Shown piece after piece: positions 45,201 through 53,903 of a stretch of 64,000 nucleotides of DNA. A program made the position numbers and the translations under genes. This DNA comes from Verrucomicrobiota bacterium (GTDB taxonomy: Bacteria; Verrucomicrobiota; Verrucomicrobiia; JADLBR01), in contig JAKQKQ010000049.1 of assembly GCA_029560585.1 (NCBI GenBank), positions 119,523 through 183,522 of the forward strand, written 5' to 3'. Under the pieces are notes generated by a model. The model made no database searches, was not told the origin of the DNA, and was given only the letters and a program-made list of their open reading frames with translations. Positions within the stretch are counted from its first letter, which is position 1, and each line of letters begins with the position of its first letter.

Positions 45201-46175
45201 TCCCTTTTCAACCTCGAATCCGAGTGGGATCACGACTCGCCCAAGAACTGGAACAACTCGCTGCTCAATCTCGAGGCCGACCTCGCGATCCCGCGCTACT
45301 GCACCGGCGTCATCCCCACAATCGAACGAAAGGTGAACCGCTTCAAAGACATCCTGTACGCCACGGAACTGGGGCCCGCGGAAGTCGCCATCCTGCGGCC
45401 TGCCACCGCCACGCTGGTGGCCGCCCCCGATGGCCGCGCGCGGACCGAAGGGACGGCCGTCGCCGAATTTCTCCTTCGCCGGCATTGCCTGCCGCTGCTG
45501 ATTCCAGAAGAGCACATCGACGGCAGAGCGGCGAGCGCGTTGCGGGGCGTGCGGTTCCTCGTGGCACCATGGGCCACCCACGTGCCGGTGGCCGTGCAGG
45601 AGCGGCTGTTGGCGTGGGTCCGCGCCGGCGGCGCGCTGGCCTGCTCGGGTCCCTTCGGCCTGTTCGACGAATATGGGGCACCGGCGGGCCATCTGCTGCG
45701 GGCGGCTTTCGGCGACCTGGATTGGGCCTATGATCGCGACAGCGCGCGCTGGCAATCTCTCCCAAAGGCAACGGACCCGTCGGGATTTCGCTCGACCGAG
45801 TGCGGCGCGGGCCGGGTGCTGCTCTCTGCGGAACCGTTCGCCAATCCGGAGCAACAGGACGCGCTTGCCGCCCTGCAGGCGACCATGGCGCCGGTGCCCC
45901 TGGTGAGCGCCGACGTGCCCGACATCGAAATCCTGCCGCGCCAGGGCGCGGCGGACGAGATGTTCCTCTTCGTCGTCAACCTGAGCGCGCGCGAACAGCG
46001 CGAAGGGGCACTGCGCGTGCGCGGCCGTTTCAATGCGGTCACGGAATTGACCAGCGACTGCAGGCCGGAGGTCCCGGTGGCGCACGCTGGCGGCACGACG
46101 CGCATCCCCCTCCGCCTGGCGCCCGGCACGGCGGTGTTCCTCCGGCTCGGGCGCCCGATCCCACCCGGCGCCTGA
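42228..46175 (+). CDS. Very large secreted GH42-like hydrolase with three carbohydrate-binding modules
   Basis: 1315 residues from the ATG at 42228 (signal peptide KLIFLGGLSCLLATGLHA); an upstream in-frame ATG has only unstructured sequence. Three CBM4/9-like modules begin at NLAPNSSFEQG, NLLSNGDFEDG and NRLPNSGFEDG. The catalytic barrel carries YEMTNEPS with acid/base Glu782, and HWEDEFIWSQWE with the nucleophile at Glu954 or Glu956. From about 1050 a GATase-like domain (FLVAPWATHVPVAVQERLLAWVRAGGALACSG) matches the trimerisation domain of GH42 beta-galactosidases. Probably cleaves galactose- or arabinose-type side chains; convergent with the next gene with a gap of only 16 bases. Confidence 0.82.
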   Translation: MIPGTCRPRSGKLIFLGGLSCLLATGLHAGQNLAPNSSFEQGLTSWSLWHEPGARAEAIVSTNGSRHGNACAEVRPGGMAVLHSIPIPVRGNTDYTLSAYVRTRGATDAGLSLWMLADEKSPTQPWDPDGGPDSAKGNLLSNGDFEDGKRSWQLWHGNPGMSSGGIVAEGRGAGHAFHVLNAGTQGANLHSDPVRCEPGTAYTLTVHAKVRSGKGIGIGVWAKDATGKTLSYAVGDTLELPAEVPEFRRFAVTIIAPPGSAELKAHLTCNGGDVWWNDCRLVPQSLATGYEVRNYLDLPADQPAWARFKHMIRTPPACHAMKILFASGGGEVRWDAVQLEAGRDTTPYACVQPPSGANRLPNSGFEDGNGGWTFWRQTPGQSDGGIEEACGRNGGHAFHVHNVGAGGANLHSDPIPCPPGATVTVSAFARVRGGKGVRLAAWALDGEGRTLNHAIDGHAALPDDVPDYTRLQKTVVAPKNAAGIKAHLICNGGDVWWDDVQIEHGAPASNYTPGPRCDILRPTREPAAVDYTRAIIREAQLRDVLAQTERLAAYASPADQTNSTALLIAARAAVYAVTQALGASYLVPPYRAVDYANMARLADSAAGKLASLWRELGYDPAQAFAPWDPAPLPDNADREQLAREFLIFPCFTRPGFFQGDGSWDVLTPFHFRLVSGWWGIGCDGDGTPRTEGIAPILSLCREHGYPCDIIVDPAGAAASALGGGEELFLHNAEGGWSPGGNCHNTVSIWHPDIRRLAALFAERVAARFASEPAVLCYEMTNEPSLTIERHEHGYHYRPAGVGGYEPPAIAAWHTWLEARHGNLAQLNRRWRTAHIRFADIIPPADLRPPPPSTGKAPVDTGPLYDFQTFRAESHAAWFRLCIEAFRRGDPRKALISQFVSPPIERRDAAVDLRALTEEAPWDIYGTHDWPGDRPASGSLYAVSMNRRARRPHWEDEFIWSQWERKGTPEPIMRAALERNLWRQIAWGKRGISLFNLESEWDHDSPKNWNNSLLNLEADLAIPRYCTGVIPTIERKVNRFKDILYATELGPAEVAILRPATATLVAAPDGRARTEGTAVAEFLLRRHCLPLLIPEEHIDGRAASALRGVRFLVAPWATHVPVAVQERLLAWVRAGGALACSGPFGLFDEYGAPAGHLLRAAFGDLDWAYDRDSARWQSLPKATDPSGFRSTECGAGRVLLSAEPFANPEQQDALAALQATMAPVPLVSADVPDIEILPRQGAADEMFLFVVNLSAREQREGALRVRGRFNAVTELTSDCRPEVPVAHAGGTTRIPLRLAPGTAVFLRLGRPIPPGA

Positions 46176-46191
46176 ACCCCACCGCGGGGAC

Positions 46192-47748
46192 TCAAGCTTC
46201 CTGAATCAACTCGAACTTCAACCGACTGGCCAGTTCGGCGACGGTATCCCTGATGTCGCCGTAAAATGTGACGCGATGCCAGCCCAGCCGCCATTCCTCC
46301 GTCAGTTTCTCGATGCTGCCTTTGACGGCGGCCCGGAGCTTGGTCCGGCAAGCCATGTCGCTGTCGCTGTTCCCCGTCGTCTTGGCCTGATGCACCAGCA
46401 CCTGCCGGGCGATCGGATTGATCTCGAGCGTCGTGGTCATGTAACCCGCCGGAAGCAGGGACTGGATCGCGGCGCCCTTGCGGTCCTCGGAATGGGTCCG
46501 GATCCGGTAGGGATTGGACTTCCCGCCGGTTCCGAACGGCTTGGTCATCGCCACGCAGTGGGCATAGATGATCTCATTCTTTGAGGTGTCGATCACCGGA
46601 TCGGAGATGAAACCAGGACGCTGGATCAAAGCCCCCATCGTCGCCATGGTGAGCGCCGACATCTGGTCCGCCTCGCAACCGCCGACGAAACCATCGTTAT
46701 TGAGTTGGCTGAAACCCAAACAGGGATACGCCTCCATGTGCCCGCCGTAAAACCCGCCGAGGCAGTTGACGCTGATCCCGCGGGCGCCGTGCTTCTCCAT
46801 CAGCAGTTTCATGGCGCCATACATCGCACCGCATCTTTCCAGTTCGGCGCCGCCGATGCCTGTTGCCGACTCGGCGGCATCGGCCCAGCAAGCGGCAAAC
46901 TTCGCCGCGGCGGAGCGATCCGCCTCGCGATATGCGGCCGCCAACTCCTCGAAGGGGACCTGCACGAATTCGATCCCCACCGTGTTCTTCGCCGCGTCGC
47001 AAAACGCGGGACCGCCGCGCCCGCCGCCGACCACGACCAGCTTCGTCTCGCGCAGCCTGCGGAGAACCTCGTCAAAGTTCGGCGGCGGGATCTCGTCGGA
47101 TACGCAGTCCCAGTCCTTGATCTCGGGCGTGCCCTCCCGGCGAGTGGCCCGAAATGCGGCGGCAACTTCCTCCGCGCTCTTTCCTTTGCCGATCAGCGCG
47201 AAGTTCCGGGCCGACGCCACGATATCCTCATCCTTCGAGGAACTCACCCAGTCCACCGGTTTCGCCGCGCGCATGATCGCGGGGAGGCGCGTCAGGAACA
47301 GGCCCGAACCACCGAAGAGATTGTCGGCCAGCAGCGTCGGTTTTCCCGTGGCGCACAACTTGGCGATATCGTTGCGCCAGCCGAGCCCCTGAACGCAGAT
47401 GAGGTAGCCGTCCACCGCCGCGTCATCCTTGAGCACGCCGGCCGCTTCGTCCGGCGCGTCCATCAGCGTCACCGGCAAGAATTCGATTTCGGGGCATGCC
47501 CGCGTCAGCAGATCCGTCAGCAGCCGGCGACGCACCCCGAAGTCATATCCGATGTTGGGCCAGATCGGCTTGTCGTTCGACGTCTCACAAAACACGAGTC
47601 GGACACGCGGTCGTCGCTCGCTCGCGCCGGCGGCCCGGCCGGTTCGCGGCACGAGCAACCCCCCCGCGGCGAGGGACCCCATGCAGGCGGCACAGCGCGC
47701 AAGAAACCGACGACGGGAACAGCCAACGCATACGGGGGATGAATTCAT
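46192..47748 (-). CDS. Tat-exported protein with L-fucose/L-arabinose isomerase-like fold
   Basis: 518 residues from the ATG at 47748, preceded by AAAGGAG. Tat signal SRRRFLARCAACMGSLAAGG (11-30). The body resembles the fucose isomerase fold: PRVRLVFCETSND, NLFGGSGLFLTR, and the C-terminal half with YPCLGFSQLNNDGFVGGCEADQMSALTM, where Glu and Asp residues could bind metal. Isomerases of this fold are normally cytoplasmic, so export is unusual, and it may be a binding protein or a new enzyme. Divergent from the second Gfo/Idh/MocA gene. Confidence 0.75.
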   Translation of the reverse strand: MNSSPVCVGCSRRRFLARCAACMGSLAAGGLLVPRTGRAAGASERRPRVRLVFCETSNDKPIWPNIGYDFGVRRRLLTDLLTRACPEIEFLPVTLMDAPDEAAGVLKDDAAVDGYLICVQGLGWRNDIAKLCATGKPTLLADNLFGGSGLFLTRLPAIMRAAKPVDWVSSSKDEDIVASARNFALIGKGKSAEEVAAAFRATRREGTPEIKDWDCVSDEIPPPNFDEVLRRLRETKLVVVGGGRGGPAFCDAAKNTVGIEFVQVPFEELAAAYREADRSAAAKFAACWADAAESATGIGGAELERCGAMYGAMKLLMEKHGARGISVNCLGGFYGGHMEAYPCLGFSQLNNDGFVGGCEADQMSALTMATMGALIQRPGFISDPVIDTSKNEIIYAHCVAMTKPFGTGGKSNPYRIRTHSEDRKGAAIQSLLPAGYMTTTLEINPIARQVLVHQAKTTGNSDSDMACRTKLRAAVKGSIEKLTEEWRLGWHRVTFYGDIRDTVAELASRLKFELIQEA

Positions 47749-48110
47749 CGATCGCTCCTTTCTCTTGTTGGACCGAGATACGCTCAAATCGTAACGCCGC
47801 TCGCCAGAAAAACCCAACATCCATTTCAGGCGCCCTGGTCTGTTCTCCGGACAGCGGGGCCCAAGCGATCAGCGCGGTGCCTCAGAACGATCTGAACGCT
47901 CATGGCATTCGCGTCGCCCCCGGGACTGGATCCGACCGCCGCGCCCCCATCCCACTGGCGCTTGCCCCACGACGGATGCGCCAGAACCGACTGGGATCCC
48001 CTGCCCGCTTGACCCGCGCCCGCTAACTTAGCACTCTCCCCAGTGCGGCTCTTATCATCGCATCGGATCCAGAGTTCACAGCAGACACGGGCCCAGCCGG
48101 AGCAAGAGAC
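47749..48110. other. Divergent intergenic region, no gene recognised
   Basis: 362 bases between the isomerase-fold and Gfo/Idh/MocA genes. It holds the AAAGGAG site of the former and a GCACT/AGTGC hairpin at 48031-48046. A shared regulatory region is likely, but I can identify no operator. Confidence 0.4.
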
Positions 48111-49607
48111 ATGAGACATCTGACTCGCAGGGAATTCTTGAAACAATCGGCCGGTGCTGGTCTCGCCCTCGGGATTCCGATGCTGGTCCGCGGGGGCGAT
48201 CCCAACAGCGAGATCCGGATCGCCATCGTCGGGCTGGGAGGCATCGACACCGTCGGCGGCGTCGGGGGACGCGGGCGGCAACTCATCACCCGGTTCCGCC
48301 AGGTTCCGGGCGCGAAGATCGTGGCGCTGTGTGACGTGGACAAGGCAATCCTCGACCACGGGGCGCGACTGTTCAGGGACCAGGGGGAAAATGTCTCCAC
48401 GCACATGGATTTCCGGCGGGTGCTCGACGACAAGACCATCGACGCGGTGGTGCTCGCCACGCCCAATCATTGGCACGGCCTCGGGACGATCTGGGCCTGT
48501 CAGGCCGGCAAGGATGTCTATGTCGAAAAGCCGTTCTCCTACAACATCTGGGAGGGCCGGCAGATGGTCGCCGCCGCGCGCAAGTATGGTCGCATCGTGC
48601 AGGTCGGCACGCAGCGCCGCTCCAGCACGGTCCTGCCAAAGGCCTTCGAATATCTGCGCAGCGGCCAGATCGGCCCCATCCGCTTCGCGCACGCGCTGGT
48701 GTATCGTGCGCGGGCCAGCATCGGGAAAGTCGACGCGCCCACGCCGGTGCCCGACACGGTGGACTACGATCTCTGGTGCGGGCCGGCCCCCAAGGGGCCG
48801 CTCACGCGCAAGCAACTCCACTATGAGTGGCATTGGATGTGGCCGACCGGCAATGGCGAAATGGGTAACAACGGCGTGCACATGACCGACATCTGCCGCT
48901 GGGGTCTGGGGCAGGACGGACCGCCGCCGCGCGCCATGAGCATCGGAGGGCGGTTCGCGTTTGACGATGCCGGCGAGACACCGAACACGCAGGTCGCCAT
49001 CTTCGATTACCAGCCCGCGCCAATCATCTGTGAGATCCGCAACGTGTCCAAGAACACGACCCCCAAGGCCCCCAGCACGCTGGGGAAATTCCGAAACACC
49101 GACCGCGGCATCGTGATCGTCTGCGAGGGCGGCTATCTGGCCGCCGACTTCACCGGCGCAGCGGCCTTCGATAACGACGGCAAGAAGATCCAGGACTTCC
49201 AGGATGGCCGGAAGTCAGGCGAGATCGAGACCTCCCACGCGGCCAACTTCATCGCCGCCATCCGAAGCCGGAAGGCTGATTCGCTGGCGGCCGACGCGTC
49301 GGTCGGACACGCGTCCGCCGCCTGCTGCCACATGGCAAACATTTCCCATAGGCTGGGCAAACAAAGCGCCTGCGGCGAAATCCGGGAGAGGATCCGCTCC
49401 AACGGCGAACTGTTGGACGCCTTCGAGCGGTGCCGCGCGAACCTGCTCGAGAATGGCGTCAATCTGGATGCCACCCCCGCGGTCCTCGGGCCATGGGTGA
49501 CGTTCGATGCGAGGCAGGAATGCTTCACCGGGGAGTTTGCGGATCAGGCCAACCAGCTGTCCAGGCGCGAGGATCGGGCGCCGTTCATCGTTCCGAAGAT
49601 CGTGTGA
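48111..49607 (+). CDS. Tat-exported Gfo/Idh/MocA-family oxidoreductase
   Basis: 498 residues, start ATG 48111 after GGAGCAAGAGAC. Tat signal LTRREFLKQSAGAGLALGIPML (4-25), Rossmann motif IAIVGLGG (37-44), VEKPFSYNIWEG with the conserved EKP, and EWHWMWPTGNGEMGNNGVHMTD in the substrate domain. Only distantly similar by eye to the protein at 36166, so the two probably act on different sugars. Location periplasmic by its signal. Confidence 0.9.
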   Translation: MRHLTRREFLKQSAGAGLALGIPMLVRGGDPNSEIRIAIVGLGGIDTVGGVGGRGRQLITRFRQVPGAKIVALCDVDKAILDHGARLFRDQGENVSTHMDFRRVLDDKTIDAVVLATPNHWHGLGTIWACQAGKDVYVEKPFSYNIWEGRQMVAAARKYGRIVQVGTQRRSSTVLPKAFEYLRSGQIGPIRFAHALVYRARASIGKVDAPTPVPDTVDYDLWCGPAPKGPLTRKQLHYEWHWMWPTGNGEMGNNGVHMTDICRWGLGQDGPPPRAMSIGGRFAFDDAGETPNTQVAIFDYQPAPIICEIRNVSKNTTPKAPSTLGKFRNTDRGIVIVCEGGYLAADFTGAAAFDNDGKKIQDFQDGRKSGEIETSHAANFIAAIRSRKADSLAADASVGHASAACCHMANISHRLGKQSACGEIRERIRSNGELLDAFERCRANLLENGVNLDATPAVLGPWVTFDARQECFTGEFADQANQLSRREDRAPFIVPKIV

Positions 49608-50250
49608 CGGGCCACCGACCTCGCGGACCACAACGGGTGTCCGGAGGGAGCCACACCCCATGTCCCCGTTCATCCGGAGCGAGTCTGCCTCAGAACCCCA
49701 GACCATCACCTCGACGCCGGCGTCTCACGGAGACGCCGTACAGCATTTGCCGCCCGTACCGGCTGGGAGGGACGCCGACCTCGGCGTCCGCGAACCACCA
49801 GTCGCGCGACACCTGGGCCAACCCGGCCCGCGGGGCGAGCGTGTCTCAAAACCTCTGAACCGCGCCGCCTGGCACAGGCGGCCTACAAATTTTGTAGGGC
49901 ATCTCTGTAAGATGCCGTGCATTGTCGCGCGCCGCACACCATTGGAAGTCCCCCCTATCATCAGATGGGCATTGATTGTTGGGTGTTCCGTGTTGGGCGT
50001 TTGAGTTTTGAGACAGCCTCGGGCCGCGGGCCCTCCCCAGGACGCTCGCATGAGCACCCGACGCCGCCTGTGTCAGGCGGCATTCGGAGGGCGAAAGCGC
50101 CGCTCCATCGAGTCCGTCCTTCGACAGGCACAGGACGAAAGGAGAATTCAGCGCCGCGAAAAAACCCGGTGGCTCAAGCCGACGCTTCCACCGAAGTGCC
50201 ATGCCCTCCGGGACGATCGGGTATTGAGACAGGCTCGGACGCTGTATCCC
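49608..50250. other. Intergenic graveyard of decayed repeats
   Basis: 643 bases without a gene. It includes repeat A copy 5, a stretch near 49970-50012 reading ATTGATTGTTGGGTGTTCCG (translated as the well-known spurious NTEHPTIN string), and CCTTCGACAGGCACAGGACG near 50117. It looks like accumulated fragments of intergenic repeats. Confidence 0.55.
49760..49797. repeat. Repeat family A, copy 5 (partial)
   Basis: GGCTGGGAGGGACGCCGACC then TCGGCGTCCGCG, the hairpin half of family A. Confidence 0.65.
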
Positions 50251-52146
50251 TCACCTCGTTCCCTCGGTGGGCACCCTCGCCAACCGGCCCAGCGGTTCGC
50301 TGGTCAGCGTCACGATGGCCCCGGGAGCGACGGAAGGCGAGTTGCCCGCGTCGAACGGCCGAATGGTGTTGGGCTGAAATGGATCGGCGGTCTCGACGTC
50401 CGTGAAACGCGCGCCGGGCCAGTGGATATCCAGCGCCATGGGACGGGTGGCGCGATTGAGAGCCACCAATGTTTTCTGGCCCTGTCGCCCCTGAAAGGCC
50501 GTGACGAGCAGGTCGGGACTACTGGATATGGCGTCCACGCGAACCATGCCCTCGTGGACGCGGCGGCTGTAGGCACCAAACACCCGCAACTGGTGGCTCG
50601 ATGCCGTCGGCAGGAACCCCAAGGCCGGATCCGGCACGCAGAGGGCGCGCGTCCAGCCGTACGAGGGTTGCTCCACATTAAGCAGAGTCCAGCAGTAACA
50701 GATGGCCGCGGCATCGGCCATGACGAGATTCTTGTGGTAGAGTTCACCCATCAGGAGGGCGACCCGATAGCAGGGCAACTGATAGCGGGCATCGTTGACG
50801 CATAACTCCGTCGAGAGAAACGGCTTGTCGCCAACCGCCTCCTTCCATGTTGCCAGCGTCGCATCGAAACCATCGGGATCGGCGAAGTGTTTCTGATAGT
50901 CGTACATATGGGTCGCCGCGAAATCGATCGCCGCCCAGGCGTCCGGGTTCGCGCGAAAGGCCGCAGCCCGTTTGATGCCGCCGGCGAGCGTGCCATCGTC
51001 GCTCATGTGGATGCGCACCGATGCGAAACCCGCGGCGTCGAGGCCGCGGCGCAGCGCGATCGTCATGCGGTGCCACCGCTCGGTGCTCTGCGGGACCTCG
51101 TTCTGGATGCCGACGATCTCGGGCGGCGCGCCGACCTTCTCGTGCGACACCTGGCAGTAGTGCACCATGGCGGCGGCATACTTTTCGACATCGTCGCCGA
51201 CCCACTGCGGCAGCGCCCAAAACTCGAACCAAACTTTTCCGCCGAGGCCACGCAGCTTCTTGATGTAGGCGAAATCGCTAATCTCGCCATTGGGGAAGTT
51301 ATCGCCATAATAATGCGGCGTGGCATCGGTGAGCCGATCCCAGTTGTCCATCGCCTCGTTGAGACGCTGACCGTTGGGATACTCCCGCTGGATCAGGAGG
51401 TTGTACTCGCATACGAGTTGCCACCAGCGGCGGCAGCCCTCGTCACTGAGCTGGGCGTAGGCCGTCGGCGTGGCGATTCCCCCGAAACCGATCATCGTCT
51501 GGTGCCGCACCGCCGGATCGATTCGGATGGACACCGGTTCCGCCCGGGGCTGGAGAAGTGCGCCGCGCACGTCGCCTTTGCCGTCGAGGCGCAACTGGTG
51601 TCGGCTGACGTCCAGCCAACACGTCCGTCGCAACACCTCGCGACCGTTCAGCGCAAGTCCCAGTCCGAGCCTGTGGTCCAGCGTCACCGTCATCGCACGG
51701 AGCGCGCCGCGGTAGCCCACGGCGGTTGCCGGCGCCTTCCACTCCGGGTGACGGGACGGTTTGACCCCGGCGATGTCGTTGAACGCGGGCGAATCGTAGA
51801 ACCGTTGCGCCAGTTCGACCCGACCCGATTTCGCGGTGATCGTGAAACCGCCGCGCTCTCCGGTGAAGATCCATGTCAGCGCGGCATCGCCGTCGAGTTT
51901 TTCCAGGATGAGCGTCCGCTCGAAAACCGCGGGCAACAACCCCTCGAAGTAATGCCGGGCACCGGTGCCCCCGCCCCAGATCCTGAATCCGGTCGAAGCC
52001 TGACCCAGTTCAAACGGGGTCGCTTCGACGCCATCGGGCATGCGCCAGGAAGGTAACTCCACAACGGTGGCAACCGCGTCGGGCGCTCCGGCCGCCGGGC
52101 ATGCCACCACCGCAAGCAGGAACAGGATCGAGGATTGTCGCGTCAT
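50251..52146 (-). CDS. Secreted GH30-like glycoside hydrolase
   Basis: 631 residues. Signal peptide MTRQSSILFLLAVVACPAAG, an N-terminal beta domain of about 190 residues, then a GH30-type barrel: QTMIGFGGIATP (217-227), GIQNEVPQS with acid/base Glu350, THMYDYQKHF, and FLSTELCVND with nucleophile Glu447. The C-terminal sandwich (LLVTAFQGRQGQKTLVALNRATRP) is typical of GH30. Likely target is a beta-linked glucan, xylan or fucosidic side chain. It lies 63 bases downstream of the FAD protein on the same strand, probably one operon. Confidence 0.82.
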   Translation of the reverse strand: MTRQSSILFLLAVVACPAAGAPDAVATVVELPSWRMPDGVEATPFELGQASTGFRIWGGGTGARHYFEGLLPAVFERTLILEKLDGDAALTWIFTGERGGFTITAKSGRVELAQRFYDSPAFNDIAGVKPSRHPEWKAPATAVGYRGALRAMTVTLDHRLGLGLALNGREVLRRTCWLDVSRHQLRLDGKGDVRGALLQPRAEPVSIRIDPAVRHQTMIGFGGIATPTAYAQLSDEGCRRWWQLVCEYNLLIQREYPNGQRLNEAMDNWDRLTDATPHYYGDNFPNGEISDFAYIKKLRGLGGKVWFEFWALPQWVGDDVEKYAAAMVHYCQVSHEKVGAPPEIVGIQNEVPQSTERWHRMTIALRRGLDAAGFASVRIHMSDDGTLAGGIKRAAAFRANPDAWAAIDFAATHMYDYQKHFADPDGFDATLATWKEAVGDKPFLSTELCVNDARYQLPCYRVALLMGELYHKNLVMADAAAICYCWTLLNVEQPSYGWTRALCVPDPALGFLPTASSHQLRVFGAYSRRVHEGMVRVDAISSSPDLLVTAFQGRQGQKTLVALNRATRPMALDIHWPGARFTDVETADPFQPNTIRPFDAGNSPSVAPGAIVTLTSEPLGRLARVPTEGTR

Positions 52147-52209
52147 GTTTCAAGATCCGGGAACTCGCATGGCCAGTTTATAATAGGGCGCCAACCCGCA
52201 GAACGCGCG

Positions 52210-53664
52210 TCAACCCGTCGAAGGCTTCGGCGCGTCTTCCAGGTACACGCCGTCCTTGCGGAGCACCGACTGAAGCCTGGCCACATCGATCTGGGCCATG
52301 TCCACGCCGGCGTCCAGGGCCATCGCGGCGCAGGTGCCAACGCCCTGGCCCATGACCATGCAGTGGGATTGCAGGCGACATGAGGCCATGCCCTCGTGCG
52401 TGGCCGACACGCAGCGCCCCACCACCGCCAAGTTGCGTATCTGTCCATTCAGGCAAATGCCCAGAGGGATGTGATAGCTTTCGCCCGGCTTCAGCCACAT
52501 GCCGGGTTTCTGGTCGCTGTGGGTGGTGTAGCCGGTGCCGGTCGGGTCGTGGATGTCGATCATCCAGAAGCCGTGACCGATGGCGTCCGGCTGTTTGGCC
52601 GCGGTGATGACCATCTGGGCATCGAGAGTCTTCATGCCCCGCACGCGCCGCGATTCGCGAATGCCGATGCCGTGGCCCATCTGCACGATCTCGGCCCCGG
52701 CAAAGGCGGGGAGTTCCTTGCGCCAAAGGTCAAGATACGCATAGACGTGCGCCCGCGCATCCGCCGAAAGCCGCGCCAGTTCCTCTTCATTCAAGGGATC
52801 GCCGGATGCCGGGCATAGATTATACAATCCGTTGGTGCCGTTGGCCAAATAATGCTGCGCGTGCCGATCGTTGAACTGGGGAAAGCGGCCCTGATCGCGC
52901 AAGTCGCGCATGGTTTGCAGCACGCGTTGCGCCTGTTCCCGCGCCGCTTTGTCGCCGCCGGTGGGCACGGCCCCACGGAGTTCGAACATCATGGTCATGC
53001 CCTGCACGCGCCCGTCGCCCGGCCGCCCAAAATCGTAGGGCAGCCCCGCGTTCACGGCCACATCGCCGTCACCCGTCGCGTCGATCACGATCCGCCCCAG
53101 CACCGCCTTCCGCCCCGTTTTCGTGTCGACCAACACGCCCCGGGTGCGGTTGCCCTCGATGATCGACTCGACCGCCTTGAGGTCGCAGAACACGCGCACG
53201 CCCGAGTCCCGGAGCATCCGGTCAAACACGACCTTCATGCCCTCGCAATCGAAGTCGTGCGTCTCGTAGGTGGTGGGATACTTGGCGTTTCGCCGCACGA
53301 ACGATCCGCCGCGGTCGATAGCCTCCTGAACAAACCCAAAGATGACCTGTTTGACGCGATCACTGGTGTGCCAAATATTCACCAGGGCGTTGGTGGCCAT
53401 GCCGCCCAGGCTGGGCCAGCGCTCCAGCAGGATTACCTTCGCCCCGTGCCGGGCCGCGCAACAGGCGGCCGAGATGCCCGCCGTGCCGCCACCGCAGACC
53501 AATACATCAGCTTCCGCCAGCACGGGGACTTTGCGCGCCGGAACCATCACAGTGCGCGCATCGCAGACGGCCGCTCGGTCACGACCGGACCCACATGAGC
53601 CCAACATCGATAGCGCAGATACTCCAGTGGCTGTTTGCAGGAATTGGCGCCGGCCGGTTTTCAT
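52210..53664 (-). CDS. FAD-dependent oxidoreductase, predicted Tat lipoprotein
   Basis: 484 residues from the ATG at 53664, eight bases after GAGGAA. The leader GRRQFLQTATGVSALSMLGSC combines a twin-arginine motif with a lipobox (LGSC, Cys24). The FAD site is VCGGGTAGISAACCAARHGAKVILLE (57-81), followed by GGMATN and later VIDATGDGDVAVNAG, as in the FAD_oxidored family (Pfam PF12831). It is probably anchored in a membrane and oxidises a sugar or related alcohol. Expressed with the GH30-like gene and divergent from the receptor kinase. Confidence 0.88.
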   Translation of the reverse strand: MKTGRRQFLQTATGVSALSMLGSCGSGRDRAAVCDARTVMVPARKVPVLAEADVLVCGGGTAGISAACCAARHGAKVILLERWPSLGGMATNALVNIWHTSDRVKQVIFGFVQEAIDRGGSFVRRNAKYPTTYETHDFDCEGMKVVFDRMLRDSGVRVFCDLKAVESIIEGNRTRGVLVDTKTGRKAVLGRIVIDATGDGDVAVNAGLPYDFGRPGDGRVQGMTMMFELRGAVPTGGDKAAREQAQRVLQTMRDLRDQGRFPQFNDRHAQHYLANGTNGLYNLCPASGDPLNEEELARLSADARAHVYAYLDLWRKELPAFAGAEIVQMGHGIGIRESRRVRGMKTLDAQMVITAAKQPDAIGHGFWMIDIHDPTGTGYTTHSDQKPGMWLKPGESYHIPLGICLNGQIRNLAVVGRCVSATHEGMASCRLQSHCMVMGQGVGTCAAMALDAGVDMAQIDVARLQSVLRKDGVYLEDAPKPSTG

Positions 53665-53903
53665 TGTGGGATTCCTCGAAATACGATGGCCATTCCGATG
53701 TCGGTCGCGCAACGCAAAACTCGGCACGGGATCGCGCCCGCCTGGAGTTCCGCGAATCCGGACCCCGCCTGAACCTCACCGGGAGAGGATCGTCTTGTTG
53801 CGGTGATCCGTTCTCGCGGCCTCGCCGGCCCCGGCCAGCCCTTTCTCCGGTTTTTTCCGTTCCTGCCCTCCGATCCTTGGCCTATACTCCGGCCGTGACT
53901 CAA

